Source: Pseudomonadota bacterium (GTDB taxonomy: Bacteria > Pseudomonadota > Alphaproteobacteria > Rhodospirillales > Magnetospirillaceae). Taken from it: DNA of 42,461 nucleotides. The notes below the pieces were generated by a model. The model was not told the DNA's origin, ran no database searches, and saw only the letters and a list, made by a program, of their open reading frames with translations. The stretch lies in the NCBI GenBank assembly GCA_021782815.1, contig JAJXUO010000023.1:1-42461 (forward strand). The letters run 5' to 3'. This document shows positions 8,140 to 17,000 of this stretch, one piece after another. Position numbers and translations under genes: made by a program. How positions within the stretch are numbered: position 1 is the first letter of the stretch; each line of letters starts with the position of its first letter.

Positions 8140-8165
8140 CCCTTCTCCCCCAAGGGGGAGAAGGG
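8140..8165. terminator. C/G-rich hairpin after the EAL gene
   Basis: CCCTTCTCCCCC (8140-8151) pairs perfectly with GGGGGAGAAGGG (8154-8165) around a two-base AA gap. It lies just downstream of the minus-strand GGDEF/EAL gene. The tight loop and missing T-tract make its role as a terminator uncertain. Confidence 0.35.
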
Positions 8166-8192
8166 CTTAAGCAAGGGGGAGAAGGGCTTAAG
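8151..8192. repeat. Exact 21-bp tandem duplication
   Basis: Two identical 21-bp units lie at 8151-8171 and 8172-8192, each starting CAAGGGGGAG and ending GGCTTAAG. The second unit contains the stop codon (8188-8190) of the GGDEF/EAL gene, so the duplication adds a second copy of the gene's final bases after its stop. Confidence 0.8.
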
Positions 8193-11124
8193 GGGTGATA
8201 TCGTCGCGGCCGGACAGGGTGCCGGCTTGCAGCAGGAGGGCGAAGTCGGCCTCGGGCAGCGGCCGGCTGTAGTAGAAGCCCTGGATTTCCTCGCAGCCCA
8301 TATCGCGCAGCATGGCCAGTTGCTGGCCGCTTTCCACCCCTTCGGCGATCACCGACATCTTGAGGGAATGGGCCATGGCGATGATGGCGGCCACGATCTC
8401 CTCGCCGGTCTGATCGCGGCCCAGATCCTGCACGAAGGAGCGGTCGATCTTCAAACGGTCGATGGGGAAGCGCTTCAGATAGCTGAACGAGGAATAGCCG
8501 GTGCCGAAATCGTCGATGGCGATGGAAAAGCCCATATGGTGCAGATCCATCAGCACGTCGATGGCGGAATCGGCGTTGCGCATCACGGCGCTTTCCGTCA
8601 ACTCCAGTTCGATCATGCCCTGCGGCACCTGATAATCGCTGAGGATGCGGGTTACGGATTGCACCATGTCGGGCTGGCGGAACTGGTGGGCCGAGAGATT
8701 GACCGCCACCGGCACCGGTGTCAGGCCGCGCGCCATCCAGCTTTGGATCTGCTGGCAGGCCTGCTTCATCACCGTGGCGCCGATGGGCAGGATCAGGCCG
8801 GTATCCTCGGCGATGGGAATGAAGCGGCCGGGCGGCACCATGCCGTATTCGGGATGATGCCAGCGCACCAGGGCCTCGGCCCCCACCAGGCGGCCGCTTT
8901 GGGCATCCACCTTGGGCTGGTAGTAGAGCACCAGTTCGCCCCGGTTGATGGCCTTGCGCAGGTCGGTTTCCAGGCGCAGCCGCTCCATGGAGTTGGCGTT
9001 CATTTCCGGGGTGTAGAAATAATAGCTGTTCTCGGCCCGCTCCTTGCTGCGGTTGACCGCCGATTCCGCCTTTTGCAGCAGATCGTCCATTTCGCCGCCG
9101 TCCAGCGGGAACAGGCTGATGCCCAGGCTGGCGGTGATGAACAGCTCGTGCCCGGCGATCTGGAAGGGCAGGGCGAAGGCGTCGAGAATGCGGTTGATCA
9201 CCGGATTGGCGTCGTGGGTCTGGCCCAGTTCGGCCAGGATGCAGCAGAAGGTGTCGCCCCGCAGGCGGCTTACCGTATCCTCGCCGCGCACCGAATTGGT
9301 CAGGCGCTGGGCCACCTCGCGCAACAGGGCGTCGCCGGTTTGATGGCCCAGGGTTTCGTTGATGGTCTTGAAACGGTCGAGGCTGACCAGCACCAGCGCC
9401 ACCTGGCGGTTGGCGCGCTTGGCCCGCTCCAGCGATTGATTGAAACGGTCCTGGAACAGGTAGCGGTTGGGCAGCCGGGTCACGGCGTCGTAATAGGTGA
9501 GGTGGCGGATGGTTTCCTGGGCGCGCTTGTGCTTGGAGATATCCGAGAACACCCCGATGAACCGTTCGGGCTGGCCCAGCTCGTCGTAGATGGTCTTGAT
9601 GCTGAGCCATTCCGGATAGGCTTCGCCGTCCTTGCGGCGGTTCCAGATTTCGCCGGACCATTCGCCGGTCTTCATCAGCTCGCCCCACATGCTTTTGTAG
9701 AAAGAGGGGCTTTGTAGCCCCGATTTCAAAAGATTGGTGGTCTGGCCGATGGCCTCGTCGCGGCTATAGCCGGAAATGCGGGAAAAGCCGTTGTTCACCC
9801 AGAGGATACGCCCCTTGAGATCGGCCAGGATCACCCCTTCCGAGGTGGCTTCCAGCACCTTTTCCGTCATGGACAGGCGGGAATAGAGGGCCTTGCGCTC
9901 CGAAAGGTCGCGGATGACCAGGGTGAAAAGGCGATGCGGCGCGCCCCGGCCCTCGGCCAGGGTCATCTGCGCCGGGAAGGTGGTGCCGTCGCGCCGCTGG
10001 CCGCGAATGTCGTAGCGCCGCCTTAAGCCGGCCTCGCCGCCTTCCACCCGCTTTTTGAAGGCGGTCAGGAAGCGCTCGCAATGATCGGGCGGCATCAGCA
10101 GCCAGATCTCGCTGCCGATGATATCGCGCGCCGCATGGCCGAACAGGGTTTCGCCCAGGCCGTTCACGGCCTCGATCACCCCTTCCTGGTCGATCACCAC
10201 CACGGCGTCGTCCATGGCCTCCATCAGGGCGCGCAAACGGCGCTGGGACTGTTCCAGCATCTGCGCGCCCGAGGTTTGGCTGGAAAGGTCGAGCGCTTCC
10301 ACCAGGGTGGCGGGGTGATCGCCGTGCAGGCTGGCGCCGTAGGTGATGGCGGCCTCGGTTTCCAGGCCGTCCAGACGGCAGAGCCGGGCCAGGCGGTCGT
10401 TGTGGGCGGGCAGGTGCAGGGCGGTCCAGGGCAGGCCCACCAGCTGGGTGGGGGTTTCGGCGCCCAGGAGCACCGCCCCGGCGGCGTTGATCCAGCGGAT
10501 GCGGCCATCCACCAGAATGGCCAGCAGACACGACGACAGTTCGGCCATGCGGCGGAAGCTGTCGTCGGCGTCGGTGGGGGCCTGGTCGGCCTGACGGCGG
10601 CGCAGGGTGATGAGCAGGCCGTCGCCGCGGTTGAGCAGCCGGGCCTGGCCCAGGCAGGGAACCGAGAGGCCGTCGGCGCCCGACAGCCGGGTTTCGAAGG
10701 CGGCCTGACCGCTGCGGTAGGCCAGGCTCAGCGCATCGGCCAGGGCGGGCTGGGCCTCCACCATGGCCACCTGGGGAAAGCTCTGGCCGCTGGTGAACAG
10801 GCTGTCGCCCACCCAATCCTCGGCGGTACGGTTCCAGGCCAGCAAATGGCCGCTCCGATCCAGCAGGAAGGCGGCTTCGGGCAGATCGTCCAGGGTGGGG
10901 GCGGCAAGGCGATGGCGGCGTTTCAGCGCCAGGGCGCCGTAAACCAGGGCCGAGGCGCCGGCCAGCGCCCCCCAGGCCAGGGGCGCGTTCGCAAGCTGCC
11001 GTCCCACCGTCAGCCCCAGGGCGCCGGCGCCCAGAAAGGCGCCGCCGCCGATAACGGGCGACAACAGGGGGCCGAGGAGGCTCGCTGATCCGCGGGGGAA
11101 ACTGTCGTCCTGTGGGGCTGTCAT
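8188..11124 (-). CDS. Membrane PAS-GGDEF-EAL protein, likely c-di-GMP phosphodiesterase
   Basis: 978 residues. Two membrane segments lie at about 17-38 and 46-65, followed by several PAS segments (clearest at about 300-410 and 415-535, the latter with NNGFSRISGYSRDEAIG). The GGDEF domain (about 540-705) has a degenerate active site, SRLRGDTF in place of GGDEF, but keeps an RxxD inhibitory-site motif (RGED) five residues before it. The EAL domain (about 715-965) keeps EALVRW, NLSAHQF, ELTES, DDFGTGYSS, KIDRSFV and EGVES, so phosphodiesterase activity is expected. The inference is a PAS-sensing enzyme that degrades c-di-GMP, with the GGDEF domain acting as a nucleotide-binding regulator. It stands alone on the minus strand. 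Confidence 0.9.
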   Translation of the reverse strand: MTAPQDDSFPRGSASLLGPLLSPVIGGGAFLGAGALGLTVGRQLANAPLAWGALAGASALVYGALALKRRHRLAAPTLDDLPEAAFLLDRSGHLLAWNRTAEDWVGDSLFTSGQSFPQVAMVEAQPALADALSLAYRSGQAAFETRLSGADGLSVPCLGQARLLNRGDGLLITLRRRQADQAPTDADDSFRRMAELSSCLLAILVDGRIRWINAAGAVLLGAETPTQLVGLPWTALHLPAHNDRLARLCRLDGLETEAAITYGASLHGDHPATLVEALDLSSQTSGAQMLEQSQRRLRALMEAMDDAVVVIDQEGVIEAVNGLGETLFGHAARDIIGSEIWLLMPPDHCERFLTAFKKRVEGGEAGLRRRYDIRGQRRDGTTFPAQMTLAEGRGAPHRLFTLVIRDLSERKALYSRLSMTEKVLEATSEGVILADLKGRILWVNNGFSRISGYSRDEAIGQTTNLLKSGLQSPSFYKSMWGELMKTGEWSGEIWNRRKDGEAYPEWLSIKTIYDELGQPERFIGVFSDISKHKRAQETIRHLTYYDAVTRLPNRYLFQDRFNQSLERAKRANRQVALVLVSLDRFKTINETLGHQTGDALLREVAQRLTNSVRGEDTVSRLRGDTFCCILAELGQTHDANPVINRILDAFALPFQIAGHELFITASLGISLFPLDGGEMDDLLQKAESAVNRSKERAENSYYFYTPEMNANSMERLRLETDLRKAINRGELVLYYQPKVDAQSGRLVGAEALVRWHHPEYGMVPPGRFIPIAEDTGLILPIGATVMKQACQQIQSWMARGLTPVPVAVNLSAHQFRQPDMVQSVTRILSDYQVPQGMIELELTESAVMRNADSAIDVLMDLHHMGFSIAIDDFGTGYSSFSYLKRFPIDRLKIDRSFVQDLGRDQTGEEIVAAIIAMAHSLKMSVIAEGVESGQQLAMLRDMGCEEIQGFYYSRPLPEADFALLLQAGTLSGRDDITP

Positions 11125-11264
11125 GATCTTGTCGTCTGGAACGGTCTTTGCCGGAAGGGCTTCTAAGGGCAGAATGTGACTGTGTTTAGGATAGACTTAT
11201 TCGTTCACCAGCCACAAGAGGGCCTGTTTAAGCGGGGCCCCGGGACGCGGTCGGGGAGGTGGTC

Positions 11265-11996
11265 ATGATCGTACTTTATACCGATTTCGGTGTGGAAGGC
11301 CCCTATCAGGGACAGGTGAAGGGCGTGCTGGCGCGTATGGCGCCCAAGGAAACGGTGGTGGACCTGATGGCCGACGCCCCCCGCTGCCGCCCGCGCGAGG
11401 CGGCCTATCTGCTGGCGGCGCTGGCGCCGGAGTTTCCGGCCGGGTCCATCTTCCTGGCGGTGGTGGATCCCGGCGTCGGCGGCGCGCGTCCGGCGGTGGC
11501 GGTGCGTATGGCCGGGCGCTGGTTCGTGGGGCCGGGCAACGGGCTGTTCGAGCCGCTGGCCCGCCGCTGGGGGGTGGAGAAAAGCTACGAGATCGCTCCG
11601 GCGCCGGATCAGCGCGTCTCGGCCAGTTTCCATGGCCGCGATCTGTTCGCGCCGGTGGCGGCGCGGCTGGCCATGGGCCTGCGCGGCGACGAGGCCGGAT
11701 TGCAGCCGGGCGCCATGCCCCGCCTGCCCGACTGGCCCGACGATCTGGCCGTGGCCCTTTACGAGGATCGCTTCGGCAACGTCATGACCGGACTGCGCGC
11801 GCAATCGCTGCCGGAGGGCGCGCAGTTGCGGGTGGGCGGCACGCTGCTGAGCCGAGGCCGCACTTTTTCCGATCGCGCGCCCGGACAGGCCTTCTGGTAC
11901 GAAAATTCCTGCGGGCTGGCGGAAATCGCCGTCAATCTCGGCTCGGCCGCCCGGCAGTTGGGGGTGAGCGTGGGCGACGAGGTGGAGGTGCTCTGA
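11265..11996 (+). CDS. SAM hydrolase / SAM hydroxide adenosyltransferase (DUF62)
   Basis: 243 residues. The start ATG at 11265 is preceded by GGGGAGG at 11253-11259; an in-frame GTG at 11259 overlaps that site and is less likely. Family hallmarks are visible: N-terminal LYTDFG with the catalytic Asp, GPYQGQVKGVL, VVDPGVGG, VGPGNGLF, and the FHGRDLFAPVAA segment with the conserved His and Arg. A C-terminal beta domain follows (EDRFGNVMTGL, FWYENSCGLAEIAVN). Members split S-adenosylmethionine to adenosine and methionine using water or hydroxide. It is divergent from the GGDEF/EAL gene. Its stop codon abuts copy 2 of the family-1 repeat. Confidence 0.9.
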   Translation: MIVLYTDFGVEGPYQGQVKGVLARMAPKETVVDLMADAPRCRPREAAYLLAALAPEFPAGSIFLAVVDPGVGGARPAVAVRMAGRWFVGPGNGLFEPLARRWGVEKSYEIAPAPDQRVSASFHGRDLFAPVAARLAMGLRGDEAGLQPGAMPRLPDWPDDLAVALYEDRFGNVMTGLRAQSLPEGAQLRVGGTLLSRGRTFSDRAPGQAFWYENSCGLAEIAVNLGSAARQLGVSVGDEVEVL

Positions 11997-12169
11997 TACC
12001 GAATTGCGGTGATCGGACCCGATCCCCGCACCCTCATGCGCCGGGCGGGTTTCTCCAAAACCCTTGGCGTCGTGCCTGATGGCGCGCTTTGCCTCACCGC
12101 GCCATCAGGCGCGCGTCGCCTTGCTCCTAACCGGCGTCGCGATGAGTCAAACTCGTCGCGACTTGGTAT
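11996..12169 (-). repeat. Multi-hairpin dispersed repeat, family 1, copy 2
   Basis: About 174 bp, inverted relative to the other copies. Its ends read ATACC (11996-12000) and GACTTGGTAT (12160-12169), forming a short imperfect terminal inverted repeat. Internally it carries the same CGCCTGATGGCGCG, GGGTTT..GAAACCC and GATCGG..CCGATC arms as copy 3, plus an extra block of about 28 bp near 12077-12104. It exactly fills the space between the convergent SAM hydrolase and histidine kinase stops. Confidence 0.85.
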
Positions 12170-12172
12170 GAG

Positions 12173-15100
12173 TTATATTTTCGGCAAGGCCACGGTAAAG
12201 GTGCTGCCCTGACCGGGGACCGAGTCCAGCCAGATGCGGCCGCCATGGTGTTCGCAGATCTTGCGGCAGGCGGCCAGACCGATGCCGTTGCCCTCGTACT
12301 GCTCGCGCGATACCAGGCGCTGGAACAGGACGAACAGCCGCGCATGGTGTTCGGGGGCGATGCCGATGCCGTTGTCTTCCACCGCGATCCGCCACTCCTG
12401 CTCGGTCTCGGCGCAGTGGATGCGGATCAGCGGCGGCCGGTCGGCGGCGCGGAATTTAAGGGCGTTCGACACTAAATTCTGGAAAAGCCGCAGCAGTTCC
12501 GACTCGTTGCCCGGCAGCGTGGGCAGGAGGGCGGGCAGGCTCAGGGCGGCGCCGGCCTCCTCCAGGGCGTTTTTCATGTTGGCGGACAGCAGCGTGAACA
12601 GCTCCTGCAGGTCGACCGGCCGTTTTTCGCTCTTGTCGCGGCCGATGCGGGCATAGTCCAGGAGATCGACGATCATGCGGTCCATGCGCTGGGCGCCCTC
12701 GGTGGCGAAGGCGATGAACTCCCGCTCCTCACCGTCCAGGCGCCCGGCCAGATGCCGTTCCAGCAGTGTCAGATAGCTGGAAATCATGCGCAAGGGCTGG
12801 CGCAGATCGTGCGAGGCCACATAGGCGAACTGCTCCAGTTCGGCATTGGAGCGTTTCAGATCCTGCTCCAGGCGGCGGGCGGCGGTGATGTCCTCGGCGG
12901 TCCACACCACGCCCAGATCGGGGCGGCTCGCGTCCACCATCTTGCCGCCCAGCCGCACCCAGACCTCGCTGCCGTCCTTGTGGCGCATGGCCACGTTTTC
13001 GTTGAAGGTGCCGCCCGCGCGGATCTGGGGATAGGCCCGGCTTCCCAGATCGTCGAACTGATGGGGATCGGCGTAGAGCAGGCGGGAATTCTGCCGCAGG
13101 ATCTCGGCCTTGCGGCGGCCGTAGATGCGGGCGAAAGCCTCGTTGGCCTCCAGGATCACCCGGTCGAAATCGACGATGGCGATGCCGATGGGGGTGTTGT
13201 CGAGAATGGCCTGGCGATGGGCGGCCAGATCGCGGATGCGCTGTTCGCTCTGGATGCGCTCGCTGACATCCTCCTTGATGCCGAGGAAATTGACGATGCG
13301 GCCCTGGGCGTCGGTGACGGGGCTGAGACGGGCCTGTTCCCAATAAAGGCTGCCGTCCTTGCGTTTGTTGCGGAACAGGCCGCTCCAGGCCCGGCCCGCC
13401 GTCAGTTCGCCCCAGATGGCCTCGTATTCGGCCTGGGTGGTTTCCCCCGATTTCAGCAGGCGGGGATTGTCGCCGATGACCTCGGCGGCGGAATAGCCGG
13501 TAATGCGCGAAAAGGCGTCGTTGACATAGTCGATGCGGCCGTCGCGGTCGGTGATGACGATGGAAATGGGGCTTTGATCCACCGCCGCCACCAGTTTGCG
13601 GCGTTCCTGCTCCAGCCGCTGCCGTTCGGTGACGTCGGTGACCAGGGAATACAGCAGGGTTTGGCCGCGACTGCGCATGGGGCCGGAAAAAACCTCCACC
13701 TCGCGCAATTCACCCGAGGCCAGGCGGTGGCGGAAATGCAAGCGCTGTTTGCCCACGCCGACGCGGGCCATGGCGGCGATGCAGTCCTGGAGCGGCAGGG
13801 TGTTGATATCGCTTATTTTCAGGGCCTTCAGCGCGGCGGCGCCATAGCCGTAGAAGCCGCAGGCGGCGCCGTTGACGTCGACGATGGCGCCGGTGAGCGG
13901 ATCGATGATCAGCATGGGCACCATGGCGCTGGTGAACAGCTCGCGGTAGCGTTCCTCGCTGGCGCCAAGATCATCAAGGGCGGCGCGCAGGGTTTCGGTG
14001 CGCTCTTCCACCTGCTGGCGCAACTCGCCCTCGCGTCCGGTTTGCAGCAGCAGAAACAGGCTGATGAGGCTGGAGGCCAGCAGGGTACCCGGTAACAGCA
14101 AGCCGGAATGGTCCAACTGATTTTCGGCGATGAAGGCGGCGGTGGGGGCGACGAGAAAGCTCCAATGCCGCCCGCCGAAGCTGATGTCCTGCCGGTATTG
14201 CAGATCGATATTGCTGCCCAGCAGCCCCTGGCCATGCAGGGCGAAGGGGGCGAAGGGCAGGGTGCTGCTGCCGGCCAGCCGTTGCGGCGCGGCGGGATTG
14301 CTGTTGTCCATCAGCCAGTAATCGAGGCCCGACAGATCGAAAGGCGCCAGGGCCTGATTGGCCAGATCCTGCGGATTGAGCGCCGCCAGCACGAAGCCCG
14401 CCGGTTCCGCGCCGAGGCCGCCGGTCCCGGTGGGCTGGTGGGCCGGCGCGGCCAGCAGCACCGCTTCCGCGCCGTCGGACAGGGTCAGGCTGGCGCTGGC
14501 GGCGAGGCCGTTGTCCTGGCCGGCCTGGTCAAGGAGGGCGCGGGTGGCCGGCAGCGTGCCGAGATCGAGGCCGGACGGCAGCACATCCTCCGGTTCGGCG
14601 AACAGCAGCGGATAATAATCGGCGCGGGGCAGGGCGGCGACCAGGGTGCCGTCGCCGCGCCTTTCACGGATGTGAAAGTCGGGCTGGCCGCTGCGGGCCG
14701 GATTGGCTTCCAGGGCGGCGCGCTGGGTTCGCCCCACGCGGGGCGCCCAGGCCAGGGTGGCGATGCCGGGATAGGTGCGCCGCAGGAAATGGGCGTAGCG
14801 GCGGAATTCGTCGGGGGTGATGGCGGCGGAATGCGCTTCGAAAGCCTGCAGCGCGTCGAGGGTGCGGGCCCGGCTCTCCAGCATTTTTTCCAGGGCGGCA
14901 TCCAGGTCGCTGCCCTGATCGTGCACCTGCGCCGCCAGGAACTGCTGCTCGGCGCCGCGGGTGTAAAGCACCAGGGCCATGGCCGCCCCGAACAGCACCA
15001 GGCCGCCGGCGACCAGCACCGGCACCCGCCGCGCCCAGTCGCGCCGGGGGCGCTGGAACAGCGACAGGATCAGGGGGGTGAAGAGAAACACGCCCACACA

Positions 15101-15586
15101 ATCGCCGCCCCACCACGCGGCCCAGGTGGCGGGCAGATCCGCCAGGGCCAGGCTGTGCTTCAACCATAGGGCCAGCATATCGAGCGAGGTGCCGAGCGCG
15201 CAGGCGACCACGCCGCCCAGGCCGAACAGCCACAGGATATGGCGGACGGAGCGCAAGGGATTGGGATAGTGGCCGAAGCGGCGCAGCAGGGCGGCGCCGC
15301 TCCAGGCCTGGAAAACGGCGGCGGCGGTGCTTATGGCCGCCACCGGCAGCGCGTTCAGGGGCGATGCGTTGCCGTCGAGGCTGAGGCAGAGGGCCAGGGA
15401 GCCGATGACCAGACCCGGCCACAGCCGCCGCCCATCCAGCAGGAACACCGCCAGGGCGAAACCGGCCGGCGGCCAGATCAGAGCGCTATAGTCAGGGGGA
15501 ATGGCCAGTTCCAGCCCCAGGCGGCCCAGAACGAACTGAGTGACGGCTACGGCCAGACTGAGACGGAACACCCTGAACGATCGCAA
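12173..15586 (-). CDS. MASE1-CHASE-PAS sensor histidine kinase
   Basis: 1137 residues. Residues about 10-205 form a MASE1-type membrane sensor with about eight segments, beginning with PPDYSALIWPPAGFALAVF. Residues about 215-430 resemble a periplasmic CHASE domain, closed by one more membrane segment near 490. Three PAS segments follow (clearest: NDAFSRITGYSAAEVIGDNPRLL, and NEAFARIYGRRKAEIL). The HisKA domain has the phospho-acceptor in YVASHDLRQPLR (near residue 920). The HATPase domain shows FQNLVSNALKFR, VEDNGIGI and GNGIGLAACRKI. There is no attached receiver domain and no response regulator in the window, so it is an orphan kinase. The last codons sit against the repeat at 11996-12169. 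The signal is unknown. Confidence 0.92.
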   Translation of the reverse strand: MRSFRVFRLSLAVAVTQFVLGRLGLELAIPPDYSALIWPPAGFALAVFLLDGRRLWPGLVIGSLALCLSLDGNASPLNALPVAAISTAAAVFQAWSGAALLRRFGHYPNPLRSVRHILWLFGLGGVVACALGTSLDMLALWLKHSLALADLPATWAAWWGGDCVGVFLFTPLILSLFQRPRRDWARRVPVLVAGGLVLFGAAMALVLYTRGAEQQFLAAQVHDQGSDLDAALEKMLESRARTLDALQAFEAHSAAITPDEFRRYAHFLRRTYPGIATLAWAPRVGRTQRAALEANPARSGQPDFHIRERRGDGTLVAALPRADYYPLLFAEPEDVLPSGLDLGTLPATRALLDQAGQDNGLAASASLTLSDGAEAVLLAAPAHQPTGTGGLGAEPAGFVLAALNPQDLANQALAPFDLSGLDYWLMDNSNPAAPQRLAGSSTLPFAPFALHGQGLLGSNIDLQYRQDISFGGRHWSFLVAPTAAFIAENQLDHSGLLLPGTLLASSLISLFLLLQTGREGELRQQVEERTETLRAALDDLGASEERYRELFTSAMVPMLIIDPLTGAIVDVNGAACGFYGYGAAALKALKISDINTLPLQDCIAAMARVGVGKQRLHFRHRLASGELREVEVFSGPMRSRGQTLLYSLVTDVTERQRLEQERRKLVAAVDQSPISIVITDRDGRIDYVNDAFSRITGYSAAEVIGDNPRLLKSGETTQAEYEAIWGELTAGRAWSGLFRNKRKDGSLYWEQARLSPVTDAQGRIVNFLGIKEDVSERIQSEQRIRDLAAHRQAILDNTPIGIAIVDFDRVILEANEAFARIYGRRKAEILRQNSRLLYADPHQFDDLGSRAYPQIRAGGTFNENVAMRHKDGSEVWVRLGGKMVDASRPDLGVVWTAEDITAARRLEQDLKRSNAELEQFAYVASHDLRQPLRMISSYLTLLERHLAGRLDGEEREFIAFATEGAQRMDRMIVDLLDYARIGRDKSEKRPVDLQELFTLLSANMKNALEEAGAALSLPALLPTLPGNESELLRLFQNLVSNALKFRAADRPPLIRIHCAETEQEWRIAVEDNGIGIAPEHHARLFVLFQRLVSREQYEGNGIGLAACRKICEHHGGRIWLDSVPGQGSTFTVALPKI

Positions 15587-15696
15587 GAACGTCTCCTCGG
15601 GATGGTTATTTTTCAGGGAATCTAAACTTAATGGGTAGGGTATATCACCTTAAGGTATAGATCCAAGTGCTATTTTCGACGGAGTTTTTAGGGGGG
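15587..15696. promoter_or_regulatory. Spacer before the histidine kinase, AT-rich
   Basis: 110 bp between the dedA stop and the kinase start, both on the minus strand. It is AT-rich around 15608-15690 and presumably carries the kinase promoter. I see no clear operator or terminator. Confidence 0.35.
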
Positions 15697-16338
15697 TTAC
15701 GGCCGGGGCGTCTGGAAGGCGCGCCAGGCGGCGCCCAAGAGGACGAGGCCCAGGCCGAAGCCCAGGCCGGTCAGGATGATGGCCGTCATATGGTCGCGCA
15801 CCAGGGGGATGTTGCCGAACCAGTAGCCGGCGCACAGCAGCGTGATCACCCACACCGCCGACCCCAGCGAGGTCAGCACCATGAAGCGGCGCAGGCGGAT
15901 TTCCACCACGCCGCCGATAAAGGGGGCGAAGGTGCGGATGATGGCCAGAAACGGCGCCAGCAGGAAGGTGAAGCCGCCCTTGCTTTCGTAAAAGGCATGG
16001 GTGCGCAACAGGGCGTTGCGGTCGAGCCAGCGGTATTGCCCGGTAAAGGCCCGATGCCCCACCAGCCGCCCCAGGGCGTAATTCACCAGATTGCCCAGGG
16101 CGGCGGCCAGCAGCAGCGCCGGCAGCAGAACCCAAAGGTTCAGGCGGCCCGAGGCGCAATAGGCCCCGGCGAAGAACAGCAGGGGATCGCCGGGCAGGAA
16201 GAACAGGGGCAGAAAGCCGATTTCCAGAAAGATAACGGCCGAGAGGATCAGATAGACCTCGGCGCCGTAGCGCAGCACCAGGGTGCCCAGATCCTGATCG
16301 ATATGCAGGGTGAGATAGAGAAAATGCAGCCAGTCCAT
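15697..16338 (-). CDS. DedA/SNARE-associated family membrane protein
   Basis: 213 residues with about five hydrophobic segments. DedA proteins act in the inner membrane in undecaprenyl-phosphate or phospholipid flipping and proton-motive-force homeostasis. The motif FLPGDPLLFFAGAYCA (about residue 47) and the re-entrant-loop motif LAIIRTFAPFIGG (about residue 132) identify the family. At the second motif, the first of the usual two Arg residues (GRFxxGxR) is replaced: the sequence reads APFLAIIR. The second Arg is kept. It stands alone on the minus strand, between the lipoprotein gene and the histidine kinase. Confidence 0.88.
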   Translation of the reverse strand: MDWLHFLYLTLHIDQDLGTLVLRYGAEVYLILSAVIFLEIGFLPLFFLPGDPLLFFAGAYCASGRLNLWVLLPALLLAAALGNLVNYALGRLVGHRAFTGQYRWLDRNALLRTHAFYESKGGFTFLLAPFLAIIRTFAPFIGGVVEIRLRRFMVLTSLGSAVWVITLLCAGYWFGNIPLVRDHMTAIILTGLGFGLGLVLLGAAWRAFQTPRP

Positions 16339-16397
16339 GGCGACGCGGAATCCCGAAAGACATCAAGGCGGCCTTGCGCCGCCTTGATCTTATTATA

Positions 16398-16904
16398 TCA
16401 GTCGAGATTCGATTTTGTCACCGGGGCCGGTGGCGCCGCCGCGGGCGCGGGGGCCGCCGGGGCGTCGTAACCGCCGCCGGCCGGCATGGCGCCGCCGCCG
16501 CCGCCCATGGGGGTCATGGTCAGGATCACTTCGCCGCCGATGGCGTCGTCCTTGAACTGGATGGTGCAGACGCGGCTGCCGCGCTGCCAGGTCTGGATGC
16601 TGATGGCGGCCCGCACCGAGGTGATTTCCTGCCAGCCGAACTTGGGCATATCGTCGTGATAAAGGTCGTAGAGCTGACTTTCGTTCTGGCTCCACGAGCT
16701 GTAGATCAGGCGGCCGGTCCAGGTTTCGCCATGGCCCAACAGGAGGGAGCGTTCCACGTCCATGGTGGCCTTCGGCGGTACGGGAATATCGGAGAATTGG
16801 GCGAAACTGGGAGTGGGCGTGGCGGCGGCGCCGCCCTTCGAGCCGTTGGCGCAGGCGGATAAGCCCAGGGCGGCGACGACAAGAACAATGGCCGACCACT
16901 TCAT
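16398..16904 (-). CDS. Small secreted lipoprotein of unknown function
   Basis: 168 residues. The start at 16904 (MKWSAIVLVV) was chosen over an upstream ATG at 16925 because GGGAG lies about 6 nt before it and it gives a clean lipoprotein signal. The lipobox LSAC has the lipidated Cys at position 18. The mature part is about 110 residues with conserved-looking W/Y-rich strands (TWTGRLIYSSWSQNE, YDLYHDDMPKFGWQEI). It ends in a Gly-rich then Ala/Pro-rich tail. The domain reminds me of small envelope lipoproteins in Rhodospirillales, but I cannot name the family. It is divergent from the first CRP/FNR gene. Confidence 0.75.
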   Translation of the reverse strand: MKWSAIVLVVAALGLSACANGSKGGAAATPTPSFAQFSDIPVPPKATMDVERSLLLGHGETWTGRLIYSSWSQNESQLYDLYHDDMPKFGWQEITSVRAAISIQTWQRGSRVCTIQFKDDAIGGEVILTMTPMGGGGGAMPAGGGYDAPAAPAPAAAPPAPVTKSNLD

Positions 16905-17000
16905 ATCACGCTCCCTGGCTTCCATACGGCTTTAACTTGTAACACGGCTTTCGGCCGGTGTCATCTTGACCTGCGGGAAACCGCCCTGCATGGTAGATCC

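Noticed and set aside
16966-16979. TTGACCTGCGGGAA before the first CRP/FNR gene as an FNR box
   Set aside because: Only the left half matches; the right half (GGGAA) does not.
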